64,000 nucleotides of DNA from Sapria himalayana. Its lineage: Eukaryota; Streptophyta; Magnoliopsida; Malpighiales; Rafflesiaceae. A program made the translations under genes and the position numbers. Positions within the stretch are counted from its first letter, which is position 1. Every line of letters begins with the position of its first letter. The stretch is from NCBI GenBank assembly GCA_029783825.1, contig JAREIK010002955.1:568566-632565 (forward strand), given 5' to 3'. Below, one piece after another: positions 27,193 through 39,187 of this stretch. A model generated the notes under the pieces. That model worked only from the letters and a program-made list of their open reading frames with translations, had not been told where the DNA came from and ran no database searches.

Positions 27193-28349
27193 TAAACGCA
27201 TGGACCAAATAACGCAACAAATGATAACACAAAATGAGGTCTTCAAATTGAAAAAACACTGATTAGGTTATGTATCATGATAATACATGTTTCAGAAAAT
27301 ATAGAAAAAAGATGAATCAAAAAGGAAAGAACACCAATCAGAATTAGAATGATGAAGCATAACACATTGCCAAAAATATTCTATTTGCAGATTGCCTACT
27401 TGATGTTAATTTGCTCAGCCACCGATTAGGTTATAGTTCGTGTTTAACTTCTTTTAATTGTAAAATATTAATATGTATGTATGTATTTATTTATTTATAA
27501 TTTTAAGATTGCATATTTTATTTAAATATATTATTATTTTATATTTTATTTAAATTTAATATTATTTTATATTTTATTTTTAATTTACTATAATAATTTA
27601 CTATGATTTAATTCTTATAAAATTTAGTAGAGGCAAAAATAAAACTTGAATTAAAATCAATTTAGGGAAAGTTTGGTAGTGATTTTCAAAAATGTTAATA
27701 GGGTTAAAAATAATTTTAAGTGTGTTTAGGAAAAAAAATATCATTAGTAATATTTAAAAAAAATTTTTAAACCCTAAAAAATAGCTAAAGTATTCTTTTA
27801 ATAAGCACATTGAAATATTATTTTTATAACTTATCAAAAGTTTTTGAATGTAATTAAAACATCAATATATTTATCCTTAAATATCAATTTATTTTATTTT
27901 AAATTTAATAAAAAATATGATTTTTTTATTATTCAAATATTTCAAATCATTTAGTTATAATTTTTTTAAAATATTCCTAAAATCATTAATTTTTTTTTAA
28001 GTTTTATTAATATAAATATTTACTTGACTATTTGTTAATTCAAATTTTTTGTAAATACTTTTTTTATTATCAGACAAATAATAATTTTAGGTTTATATTA
28101 ATAAAAATGTTTAAGTATGTTAATTTATTAATTCAAATATTTTAAAAAATGTTTATAATTATAGAATTAATTATTTGATGTATTTATTAATACAAATATT
28201 TATATATCTTTATTAATTAATTCAAATAATATTTTTTATTATTTTTAAAATTTTATAATCATTAAAATAGTTATTCTTCTTTATTAATATAAATTTTTAT
28301 TAATATCTGTATATATTAGAAATTATTTATTTATACTATCATATCTTTA
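27193..28349. other. AT-rich CACTA interior, no gene
   Basis: 27200-27450 could be upstream STT3 intron. The rest is AT-rich DNA with recurring ATTAATTCAAATATTT-type phrases, equivalent in position to 33360-33930 of the outer element. Confidence 0.4.
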
Positions 28350-28401
28350 TAATTATATGAGGAGAAGGCATCTTTCAAGGATCAATCATTCATAGACCAT
28401 G
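28350..28401 (-). other. Conserved internal block, minus-strand copy
   Basis: On the minus strand it reads CATGGTCTATGAATGATTGA then TCCTTGAAAGATG and CTCCTCATAT, the equivalent of the blocks at 12046, 33301 and 43162. It fixes the orientation of this half-element. Confidence 0.7.
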
Positions 28402-28479
28402 ACAAATATTTAATATACAAAAATACATCAAATATTAAAGCAAGTAAAATATAAAACAAAAAAAAATTATTTAGTATAG

Positions 28480-28902
28480 ATTAACGACGAAAATAAACCC
28501 GAGCTAAATAGCTAGAAAAAATCCCTATATAATTGCATATATTTTGTGAAAATTATAATTTAAGGAATAATCGCTTGCAATTAATATATAATTGTAAAAA
28601 TATTTTTCCAGATAAAGATTTAACGAGGTATTTTTTCTAGAACTAATTAGCTAGGGAAAATCCATTTCTAAAGTTGTCGTTAAATTTGCTGCCAATCTTT
28701 ACGGCAAAGGAATGATAATATTAGAGAGAGAAATTTGTAAATCAAAAATTTCCATCTTTAATCCATCACAATTAATCACAAAATTGTGATTCAATGTGAA
28801 ATCAAACATATCTTGCGTTTCATTAGTTATTCCTTCGTAAATTAGCTAGGGATTTTTTCGCTAGCTAAATTTTAATAGGTAAATAGATAATTTCTTGTAG
28901 TG
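28480..28902 (-). repeat. CACTA 5' terminus and subterminal repeats
   Basis: The terminal CACTACAAGAAA on the minus strand ends at 28902. Inward it aligns with the outer element's left end (AAGATATGTTTGATT versus AAGATATTTTTGATT, and ATTTGTGATGG-type repeats). There are fewer and more diverged units than at 10840 or 42080. Confidence 0.75.
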
Positions 28903-30469
28903 TAGATATATAGATTGATTGTGAGTTAGATATACAGAGAGATAGATATATTGACAGATAGATATACAGACAGATAGATAGGCAAATAAATAGACTGTAG
29001 ATAGACAAATAGAAAGATAGATAGACATACATATAGAAAGATAGATAGACAAATAGTTATACAGAGAGATAGAGAGAAAAATAGATAGACAAGTAGATAG
29101 ACAAACAGATAAACATACATATAGACAGATAGAAAGATATACATATAGATAAATAGATAGACAAAGCGATGGACACATAGAGATATAGGCAAATAGACTT
29201 ATAGATAGATAGATATATAGACAGATAGTTAGATAAATCGACAGATAGATAGAAAGACAGCCAGATAGATAGATAGACAAATAGATATATAGACATTAAG
29301 ATAGATAGACAAATAGATATATAGAAAAATATATAAATAAATAGACTGACAGATAGATAAATAGATAGACAAATAGACATACAGATAGATAGGTAGATTG
29401 AATGACAAATAGACATATAGATTAAAAGAAAGGTAGATAAACTAATAGATAGATAAATTGTTAGATAGTTAAAAAGATAGAAATAATGAAAGATAGAAGA
29501 CAAATAAATGGACATATAGAAATACAAATAGAAAAAGAGATAAATAGATGGATAGATAGATTAATATATAGATAGATAGATAGATAGATAGATAGATTGA
29601 TATATAGAGAGTTAGATTAATGGATAGATAGATGGATAAAAAGATAGATAGATAAAAGGATAGATAGTTAGACATAATGAAGAATCAATAGACAGATATA
29701 TATATATGGAGAGAATGATAGATATATGGATGGATAGATAGATGGATAAATAGATAGACAGACATATAGATAGATAGATAGATAGACAAATCAATAGATA
29801 GATAGATAGATATATAGATACATAGATTGATAGATAGGCAGACATGTAGACAAATTAAGTGACAAAATGAAAGACAAATAGATAGATAGAAAGATAGACA
29901 GATTGATGGACAGATTGATAGATAAATAGATAGACATATAGATAACCAGATAGATAAATAGATAGAAAGATATATAGACTTATAGATGGTTATATATATA
30001 TATAAATGTATATAGACAAATAGATAGACAGATATCGACATATAGATAGACAAATAGATAGATAGATAGATATACTTATTCATAGATAGATATTTAAAAA
30101 GATAGATAGATTATTAAACAGATAGATTGAGAAATAGATAGAAAGACAAATAGATAAACATATAGATATACACAAAGTTAAGAAGATATATAGACTTATA
30201 GATGGTCAAATAGATAGATAGATATATATATATATATAGACAAATAGATATATAGATATCGACATATAGATAGACATATAGATAAATATATAGATAGATA
30301 TACTTATACATAGATAGATAGATAAAAAGATCTATTTATAGAAAGACAAATAGATAGAAAGATAGATAGATATACTTATTATCTATTTATCTATTTAAAT
30401 AGATAGACAAATAGATAAAAAGTTATATAGACTTATAGATGGTAAATAGATATAGATATATATACATAT

Positions 30470-30506
<37 letters not shown>

Positions 30507-32703
30507 CACAAATAGATAGACACATATAGAAATATTGATAGACAAATAGATAGAAAGATATATAGTCAGATATATAGAAATATAGATAGACAGACAGACA
30601 AATAGATAGATTGACAAATAGATATATAGATAGATAGATAGATAGATAGATATATATACAAATAGATAGAAAGATAGATAAACAAATAGATAGATATAAA
30701 GATCGATAGAGAATAATAAAAACATTTGAATATACAAATAAATAGAGAAATATATAGAAAGATAGATTGACAGATACATACAATGATTGATAGATAGATA
30801 AATAGATGGACAAATATATTGCTATATTGATAAATAGATAGATAAATAAATAAAATGATAACTAGATAGATAGACAGATAGATAGATAAATAAATAGATA
30901 GATAGGTAAATAGACAGAAAGATACATTTTTAGGCAGATGGATAGATAGATATATATATAGATATAAGACACATATATATATACATAGACATATAGATAG
31001 AGAAATAGATAAATTGATAGATAGATAGAATGATTAATAGATATAAGATAGAAAAACAGATAGATATATAGATAAATATATATATATATATATGGATATA
31101 TAGATAAATAGATAGATAGACAGATAGATAAAAAAATATAAAGACAAATAGATTTATAGATAGAAAGATAGATAAAAAGATAAATAGACAGACAAATAGA
31201 AAGATAGACATCCAGCTAGACAGTCATATAGACATATTGATATAATGAAAGATAGATAGACAAATATAAAGACATATTGATAGATAGATAGATATTTAGA
31301 CTAATAGATACACAAATAGATAGAAAGATAAATAGTTAGTTAGATAGAAAGATATATAGATAAAAAGATAGACAAATAGATAAATAAAAAGATAGATAAA
31401 TAGATAGACAGATAATTAGACATAGAGAGATAGATAAATAGATAGAAAGATACACTTATAGATAGATAGCTATAAAAAATTGATAGACAAATATATAGAT
31501 AGATATATAAAAAGATATATAGATAGACATATAGATATATAGATATATAGATAGATAGATAGATATATAGACAGATAGATAGACAAATGATAGATACATA
31601 GATTAACAAATAAATAGATAGATAGATATATAAATATAAAGATAGATAGATAGATAGCGAGATAGATAGAAAGTTAGATAAACAAATATATAGCCAGATA
31701 GATAGACATATAGATAAATTGATATATAGTTAGATAGATAGATAGATATATTGACACATATATAGATAGACAGAAAGATAAATTTGTAGATATATAAACA
31801 AATAAATAGACATATAGATAAACAAATAGAAAGCGCTATAAAATGGGTTGGGCTGGGCTCGGGCCCAACATGACATGCTATAGTGGCGTGCCTAGGCCCG
31901 GCACGACATGCTATGGTGATGTGTCTGGATCAATAGGGCACGCTACAGTTACATGCCCCAGCCTATCTTGCCGAGCCTGACATGTGGACATGGCATGAGT
32001 TACAATGTGCCGAACATGATCAATAAGAGTCTATGCTCGACAGGCGATGCTCACCGAGCCTCGAAAGGGTGAAGATGCCCTGTAGTGTGGTGGCGTGCCA
32101 CCAAAACCCTAATTTCTTTAAAAATTAAGGTTGTGTCCTACCTGAACTGGGTCGAATATAGTTGTTTTCGTGTAGTGGTCCCATCCTATGCAGCCATAGT
32201 ACAGTAACCATGCTAGGTTAGGCATGACATGGTTACTATACAATGTCGTATCTTGCCCACCACAGTAAATGTGCCAAGTCAGATAGACAAATAGATAGAC
32301 AAATAAATAGAAAGATAGATAATATAAATATAGATAAATAGATAGATAGATAGATAAATATATAGATAGATAAATAGATAGATATATGGATAGATAGATA
32401 GATAGATAGTTCGATAGATTGATAGATAGAAAGTTAAATTGATAGAAAACAGTTAGCTACATAGATAGATAGAAAAATAGACAGATAGATAGATAGATAG
32501 AAATATAGTTAGATAGATAGATAGATAGACAGATAGATAGGAAAATAGATAGGCAGTTAAATAGAGCATTAGATAGACAGATAGATAAATATATAGATAG
32601 GTAGATAGAAAGATAGAAAGATTGAAATAAAGATAAATAGACAAATAGATAGTCAGATAGATTGATAGTTAGATATATATACAGATATATAAACAAATAG
32701 TTA
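28903..32703 (+). repeat. GATA/GACA microsatellite array, segment 3
   Basis: Same orientation and unit composition as the other segments. Includes a (CA)n run at 30474-30500 and (TA)n islands near 31080. It is interrupted by the GC-rich insert at 31833-32280. The right limit is the outer CACTA element, and the array resumes at 60916 after that element, with TTA on both sides. Confidence 0.97.
31833..32280. mobile_element. GC-rich dispersed repeat inserted in the GATA array
   Basis: An island of about 450 bases with far higher GC than its surroundings, rich in GCCTAGGCCCGGCACGACAT, GGGCTGGGCTCGGGCCC and repeated CATGCTATAGTG / CATGCTATGGTG. It starts and stops abruptly in GATA repeat. No protein frame, LTR end or long inverted repeat was recognised. 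The imperfect internal repeats and GGCCC/GGGCC palindromes resemble a non-coding dispersed repeat seen in many plant genomes. The class is not settled and no clear target duplication was seen. Confidence 0.5.
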
Positions 32704-33245
32704 CACTACAAGAAAAGGTCTATTTAGCTAGGAAAATTTTACTAGGAATTAATCCTAGCTAAATAGTGAGAGATTAGCTAGGGAATAGCAAGATATTTTT
32801 GATTATACATTGAAATAAAAATTTGTGATGGAATAGCAACGAATTAGTTATGGAAATGGTCGATTGAAATTTTTCATCGCTATTTTTTTCATAAAATTTC
32901 CACTCAATAAATGCAAAAAATTTAGTGAAAGATTTAACATAAATGTTTCCTAACTAATTCTATCCAGAGTTAATCCATCACTAATTTTTTCGTAGATTCC
33001 ATGATTTGTTAAGTAGGAAATTTAGCGACAGATTTAGTAATGAATTCTCCCTAACTAATTAGATCAAGACAAATTCCATCGCTAAATAATTATCTGAATA
33101 TATTTTTTTAAGATTTTATGTATAATTGGAAGCAATTATTCCTTAAATATATATTTTCTCAAATTACATGCATTTAGCAATGGATTTTTCCCTAGCTATT
33201 TGGCCTAGTGATAATTTTCATCGCTAATTTTTAATAATTTAATTT
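32704..33245 (+). repeat. Left terminus and subterminal repeats of the outer CACTA
   Basis: The 13-base end CACTACAAGAAAA is followed by TATTTAGCTAGGAAAATTTT and diverged CCCTAGCTA / TTTAGCGAC units in both orientations. The array is shorter than in the inner element (about 540 versus 1,070 bases). Confidence 0.8.
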
Positions 33246-33300
33246 TTTTAGCATTATTTATTTTAATAATTTATGTAATTTTCTATATTAAAAGTATTCC

Positions 33301-33360
33301 ATGGTCTATAGATGAGTGATCATTGAAAGACACAATCTCTTTATATAATTATAAAAATAT
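33301..33360 (+). other. Conserved internal block of the outer CACTA
   Basis: ATGGTCTATAGATGAGTGAT followed by CATTGAAAGACACAATCTC; the counterpart of 12046, 28350 (-) and 43162. The sequence from 33361 to 33939 is AT-rich with no gene seen. Confidence 0.7.
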
Positions 33361-33939
33361 GATATATATATATATATATATATAAAGATGAATATAAATT
33401 TATATTAAATAATACTAAAATAACTATTATTTTGGTTATAAATTACTTAAAAAATTAAACAAAATATTTTTCTGAAATTTTTAATTATGATAATTAAATA
33501 TGTCAATTAAAAAACATTATATAATTTATTATATAATTATAATAATTTTGTAAATATTATAATTAATAAATAAACATAAATAAAAATTATTACTAATAAA
33601 ATGCTATAATAAATAATTATTTGAATAAAATAAAAAAAATTTATAAAAATTTATGAATTAACAAATAAACAAATAAATATTAATATTATTCCTATAATCA
33701 TAAAATATTTTTCTGAGCGTAGGCTTTTAAAAAACCAATGATGAAAAGATTTAAAAATTTTGATTTATACAAAAATTTCAAAATTTTAATAAAATTTTAA
33801 AGAAAATAAATTGATATTTAAAGATTATTACATAGATGTTTTAATTAAATCAAAAAATTTTGATGATTTAAAATATAAATATCTTAGTGTGTTTATTAAA
33901 TTAATACTTCAAAGATTCAAATTTATAATCACTAAAAGA

Positions 33940-34330
33940 TTATTACAAGATTCTTTATTGCAATTTCTGCATTATTCTTGATTCTGATCATGAGTGCCAT
34001 GGCAAGTACCCGCAATGTTCTGTATTGTTACTGGTGTAGATTGTTTGAGGTAACTCCTCATGGTCTTAGCCATGGCTTCATTTTTCAGTGTGATGTCCTT
34101 CCATACTTGTGTTTATGCAAACAAAGTTTTTGCCTTTTGCTCTAACTAACTATTCAAATCATGTGCTACCCCAATCTCTTCATTCTTGGTTGAAATTTTT
34201 ATCCTCTTTATATGATTTATCTGTCGAACAATTCTTTCCACCTACCTTTTTCACTTGTTCCTTGTTTCAACCTGTAGTTTCCTCAATTTGAGTTGAAGAA
34301 GATCAAATTGACTTGGTACTCATCAATTAG
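33940..34330 (-). pseudogene. Captured fragment of a BOI-like RING E3 ubiquitin ligase
   Basis: On the minus strand, 34300-34180 reads LKLRKLQVETRNK and KRIKISTKNEEIG, 34150-34040 reads LEQKAKTLF, TQVWKDITLKNEAMAKTM and RSYLKQ, and 33975-33943 reads CRNCNKESCNN. BOI/SBP-type plant RING ligases have this layout: a coiled coil ending in KEEEI....N..LE..VK-L..E.Q.W...A..NEA....L...L.Q, a variable linker, and a C-terminal RING starting C..C...E. Here the RING is cut off right after its first two Cys by AT-rich DNA, so no ubiquitin-ligase activity is possible. Stops and at least one frame change are present. A Lys/Arg-rich frame at 34368-34613 could be more of the N-terminus but I cannot align it. 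Confidence 0.6.
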
Positions 34331-35039
34331 CATCATTGTATCATCATCTGGGAATGACATGACATTCCTAGGTCATCTCGGTCCTCGTCTTTGTAATGAA
34401 AGACCTATGCTCGATAATCTCAAAGATGTTTACTATCGAGAATGTCCAACATTTTTCTACGATCCTCTCTTCAATTTTTATTTGATCTTGATCAAGATTT
34501 TCTTTCGCATATGTGTCTGCCATCCTTTGTTCATTTTCTCTTCGTGATTTTGATTTGTAATTTCTCTGCGAATTATTAGCCACCCATGTTGATCTTCTCT
34601 TCTTCCTGAACACCAGAATCTATATGTTCTTTGATCTGATTTTCTAAATCTACTTCTTATTGTTACCAGGTAATATTGTCATTGCTCTTCTCATTCGAAA
34701 TGCTATATACATATCTCTGTCTATTTCAATTTGATTACCACTAAAGAAGTTAAGTTTTTATATAATATTTAGGTTTGATTTTTTTTTATTTTCCAAGAAT
34801 TTTTCTTCTTTTTTTTCTATTTTCATATCACTTATATTATCTTGACTCTACACCATTAATTAAACAATAAATGGTTAGTGTAAACTTTGTTGTTTTACTG
34901 TTTTATTTTTTTGGGTTTTACGGATTTCAAATATTAAATATTTGCATATTTTTTAATGCTTTTGTAACTTAAGAAAAAAAATATGCTTAGTGTTTTCTAC
35001 TTCTGTAACTTAAGAAAAAACAAACTTAATGCTTATAGG
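34331..35039. other. Possible upstream part of the BOI-like fragment, then AT-rich DNA
   Basis: 34368-34613 has a moderately GC-balanced frame on the minus strand with a run of charged residues (KSKSRRENEQRMADTYAKEN). It may be decayed coding sequence of the same captured gene. No motif supports it beyond position. Confidence 0.3.
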
Positions 35040-35540
35040 TTCTATTTTTGTTGTCTCCAAAAATATTATAAACAGATAACATTATATATAAACTTTTATA
35101 CATTTATATTATTGTATGACATTATATATAAATGTCTATAGTTTAATATATATAAACGTATTACATTATATATAAACATTGATATGTTTATATAAACATA
35201 TAATGTATTATATAAATATTTATACATATGTATTAATGTTTATTAATATCTATACAACATTTATATAAAACTATCCATTATATAATTTTTTATATAACAA
35301 TTATATAACATATAAAATGTTTATACATTTTTGTAAACATTTATAAAACATATTAATTTTTATATAAATATATAATTTTTATAATGTTAATATATATGTG
35401 ATATATATACTATATAATATTTATAAAAGTTTAAATATATATAATTATATTTATGTAACATTTATAAAAATATTTTAAAAACAAATATTATATCTAAACA
35501 CTTGTATAATTATATAATCATATGCCATTATATATAAAAG
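35040..35540 (+). repeat. AT-rich repeat block shared with 24880-25390
   Basis: TATATAAACATT / TTATATAACA-type units. The right part is the reverse complement of 24890-24960 (TATAATCATATGCCATTATA). It lies at a comparable place in the 5' half of both elements. Confidence 0.65.
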
Positions 35541-36022
35541 TATTTATAACTATATTTATAATTATGTAAACTATTTTTATAACTATATTTATAAATATAC
35601 ATAACTATTTTTTTTAACTATATAATTCTTTATAACAATATGTATAATTCTATATAATTAAATTTATAATAAAATATACATTATGTATATAAATATATAA
35701 CTATTTATAATTGTATTTTATTATATGTATAACTATAAAAATGTTATATATAACTATATCTTTAACTACATACACATTTATAACTATATGTGTATTACTA
35801 TATATAAATATTTGTATAACTATGTAATACTATATGTAATTAAATATAACTATATTTGTAACTATGTATACATATTGTATTCATATAATATAATCTAGAT
35901 ATTTGTTTATAACATTATATACATTTATGTATAACTACTTATACCTACTTGTATGAAAATATCTATATATAACTATATGTTTAACTATATATAACCCTAT
36001 TTTGAAATATATCTACTATAGT

Positions 36023-36035
36023 TATAAGAACATAT
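36023..36035. repeat. Left target-site duplication of the ARF1 retrocopy
   Basis: TATAAGAACATAT, matching TATAAGAACATGT at 36947-36959 on the other side (12 of 13). The uninterrupted satellite has this phrase once per unit (for example near 38090), so a second copy framing a foreign insert is a true duplication. Confidence 0.7.
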
Positions 36036-36946
36036 AGATGTTGACCTCCCTCTCTGGTGACTATCTCTTGAGGTCTATCCATTCTATTTATTTCTCTCAT
36101 CAGATCCCTTTACCACCATACGACAAAGGAATTGAGATTTAGTGGAAGAAATGGGATTGACGTTCACAAAGCTGTTCATAGATTATTTGCCAACAAGGAG
36201 ATGAGAATTTTGATGGAAGGTCCTTATGCTGCCGGTAAGACAACCATTCATTATATTTTAAGTTGATGCTTGGTGAAATTGTCACCACAATTCCTACTAT
36301 TGTCTTCAATGTAGAGACTGTTGAGTACATAACCATCAATTTCACTGTGTGGGATGTTGGGGTCAAGACAAGATTTGCCCTTTCCTGGAGGAATTACTTC
36401 CAAATACCCAAGGTCTAATATTCATGGTGGACAGCAATGACAAAGATCGAGTTGTTGAAGCCAGAGATGAGTTGCATAGGATGCTAAATGAGGAAATGCT
36501 TCAAGATGCAGCTTTGCTGGTGTTTGCCAATAAACAAGATCTTACTAATGCGATGAATTCAACTAAAATTACTGAAAAGCTCGGATTTCACTCTCTTAAC
36601 CAACACCATTGGCACATTCAGAGCACCTGTGCTACCTCTGGCGAGGGCCTCTATGAGGGTATTGATTATCTTTCCAATTACATTACCAGCATGTCATAAA
36701 TAATTTTAGCAGGATGAGACAAACTTTGTTGACATATCTGGAGGTGGATATAATTTTTTCCTATTTTGCTTGAGTTTTGTTCTATTATGTGGATGACATC
36801 ATCTATTTCTAGGGGGATTTGAATTATATTAATTTTTATATATTACATGCCTGAAATACAAGACCGCATTTACTTTGCTTTGATTTGTTGTAAGCCGAAC
36901 TTGTTTGTTTTTTGTTTTGTGCCTTTTTGCCATTGGATCCCAAAGG
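36036..36946 (+). pseudogene. ARF1: Processed ARF1 (ADP-ribosylation factor) retrocopy, frameshifted
   Basis: The ATG at 36151 opens MGLTFTKLF and the stop is at 36697-36699; the span is within a few bases of a 181-codon ARF1. Recognisable in order: RLFANKEMRILM, a P-loop GPYAAGKTT (normally GLDAAGKTT), [16 protein letters not shown] / GQDK (switch 2), [36 protein letters not shown] and [11 protein letters not shown]. One-base losses shift the frame near residues 10 and 70, and another indel lies near residue 37, so only the last 116 codons (36349-36699) stay open. There are no introns, whereas plant ARF1 genes are split, and leader- and trailer-like sequence flanks the coding part. With the flanking 13-bp duplication this is an mRNA-derived copy. 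No clear poly(A) remains. ARF1 recruits vesicle coats at the Golgi; this copy lacks the P-loop in frame. Confidence 0.9.
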
Positions 36947-36959
36947 TATAAGAACATGT
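36947..36959. repeat. Right target-site duplication of the ARF1 retrocopy
   Basis: TATAAGAACATGT, after which satellite sequence resumes (AACTATAAATAATTG). It pairs with 36023-36035. Confidence 0.7.
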
Positions 36960-38975
36960 AACTATAAATAATTGTCTTTAACTATATGTATAACTATAAA
37001 TATATCATGCATAACTATATTTAAATATATAATTAACAACATATATTTAATATACATTTTTATATATTAGTATATATAAATGTATTTTACTATATCTATA
37101 CCTATACATAACTATATGTATAAATATATAAAATTTAATAAAAAAATATGTATACCTACATGTATAAATATAAGTATAACTATATGTGTAACTATATGTA
37201 TAACCACATATAACTATATTTATAATTACATGTATAACAACATACAACATTATGTTTAATTATATGTGTATAACTATATATAAATATTTTTATAACTATG
37301 TAACACTCTATATAATTAAATATAACTATATTTGTAACTATGTATACATATACATATACATATATGTAAATTTATATATTTGTTTATAACTTTGTATACA
37401 TTTATGTATAACTACTTATAACTACTAGTATGAATATATTTTTATATTTCTATATGTTTAACAATATATAACTCTATTTTTAACTGTATATATTATAGGT
37501 ATAAGATCATATAACTATAAATAATTGTAATTGACTACATGTATAACTATAAAAACATTATACATAACTAAATTTAAAAATACAATTAACAACATATATT
37601 TAATATACATTTTTATGTATTAGTATATAAAAATGTATTTTACCATAACTATACCTATAGATAACTATATGTATACATATATAAAATTATATGAAAAAAT
37701 ATATCTACTTACATGAATAAATATAAGTATAACTATATGTGTATTACATGCAATTATAAATAACTATATATTTATATGTTTAATCACATGCAATTATATT
37801 TATAATTACATGTTTAACAACATACAACATTATGTTTTACTATATATGTATAACTATATATAAATAATTGTATTACTATGTAACACTCTATATAATTAAA
37901 TATAACTTTATTTGTAATTATGTATACACATATATATATATATACACATATATGTAAATCTATATATTTGTTTATGACTTTGTATACATTTATGTATAAC
38001 TACTTATAAATACTTGTATTAATATATCTATATATAACTATATGTATAAATAGATATAACTCTATTTTTAAATATATATACTATATGTATAAGAACATAC
38101 AACTATAAATAATTATCCTTGACTACATTTATAACTATAAAAACATTATATATAACTATATTTAAAAATATAATTAACAACATATATTTAATATACATTT
38201 TTTATATTAATATATATTAATGTATTTTACCATATCTATACCTATAGATAATTATACGTATACATATATAAAATTAAATGAAAAAATTTATATACCTACA
38301 TGTATAAATTTAGGTATAACTATATAAGTAATTATATGTATAACAACATACAATATTATGTTTAACTACATGTGTATAACTATATATAAATATTTGTATT
38401 ACTATGTAAAAGTTTATATAATTAAATATAACTATATTTGTAATTATGTATACATATATTTATATATATACATATATATAAATTTATATATTTGTTTATA
38501 ACTTTGTATATATTTATGTATAACTACTTGTATGATTATATCAATATATAACTATATGTTTAACTATATATAACTATATTTTTAACTATAGATACTATAA
38601 GTATAAGAACATATATTTATATATAATTGTCCTTTACTATATGTATATCTATACAAATATTATACTATTTAAATATATATTTAACAACATATATTTAATA
38701 TATATATGTATATATTAGTATATAAAAATGTAGTTTACTATATCTATACCTATACATATCTATATGTATAAATATATAAAATTATATGAAAAAATATATA
38801 TACCTACATGTATAAATACAAGTATAACTATATGTGTAACTATATGTATAACCACATGTAACTATATTTATAATTACTTGTATAACAACCTACAACATTA
38901 TGTTTAACTATATGTGTATAACTATTTATATATATATTTGTATAACTATATAAAATTCTATATAATTTATATAAC

Positions 38976-39140
38976 TAAATGAGGCATGATTTCTTATCCT
39001 GACAATTTTTTAGTAGCTTGTAGAGGTTGAACTTGCAACCTCCAAGGAGGCTCACATTTATCTAAAGAATGAGTGTATCGAGCTTTTGGTTTTTGATGTG
39101 TAAATATATATATACATATATACATACATTTAATTGATGT

Positions 39141-39187
<47 letters not shown>

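Larger units (their letters stand above)
22815..28902 (-). mobile_element. CACTA element, 5' half, - orientation, carrying STT3 gene pieces
   Basis: The right edge reads, inward on the minus strand, CACTACAAGAAATTATC with TTTAGCTAGCG / CCCTAGCTAATTT subterminal sequence. The conserved internal block lies at 28401-28350, about 500 bases in, as in the outer element at 33301. This marks 28902 as a 5' end, so the element runs leftward. Its 3' terminus is missing and it stops at GATA repeat near 22815. The 24880-25380 AT block is shared with the outer element. Three STT3 exons lie inside on the same strand. No transposase is visible. TAG follows the end at 28903. Confidence 0.7.
35541..38975 (+). 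repeat. AT-rich satellite, about 550-bp period, interrupted by the ARF1 retrocopy
   Basis: The phrase TATCTATACCTATACATAAC or close variants recurs at about 37090, 37643, 38230 and 38740 (spacings near 510-590). TATATTTGTTTATAACTTTG recurs with the same period. The satellite is split at 36036-36946 by the retrocopy. It is the same family as 46920-47830 (same strand) and 7560-9530 (opposite strand). Confidence 0.85.

Noticed and set aside
10829..28905. Treating 10832-28902 as one ordinary intact CACTA element
   Set aside because: Both termini are 5'-type, the flanking triplets ATA and TAG differ, no transposase or 3' module lies between, and the interior is mostly GATA array.
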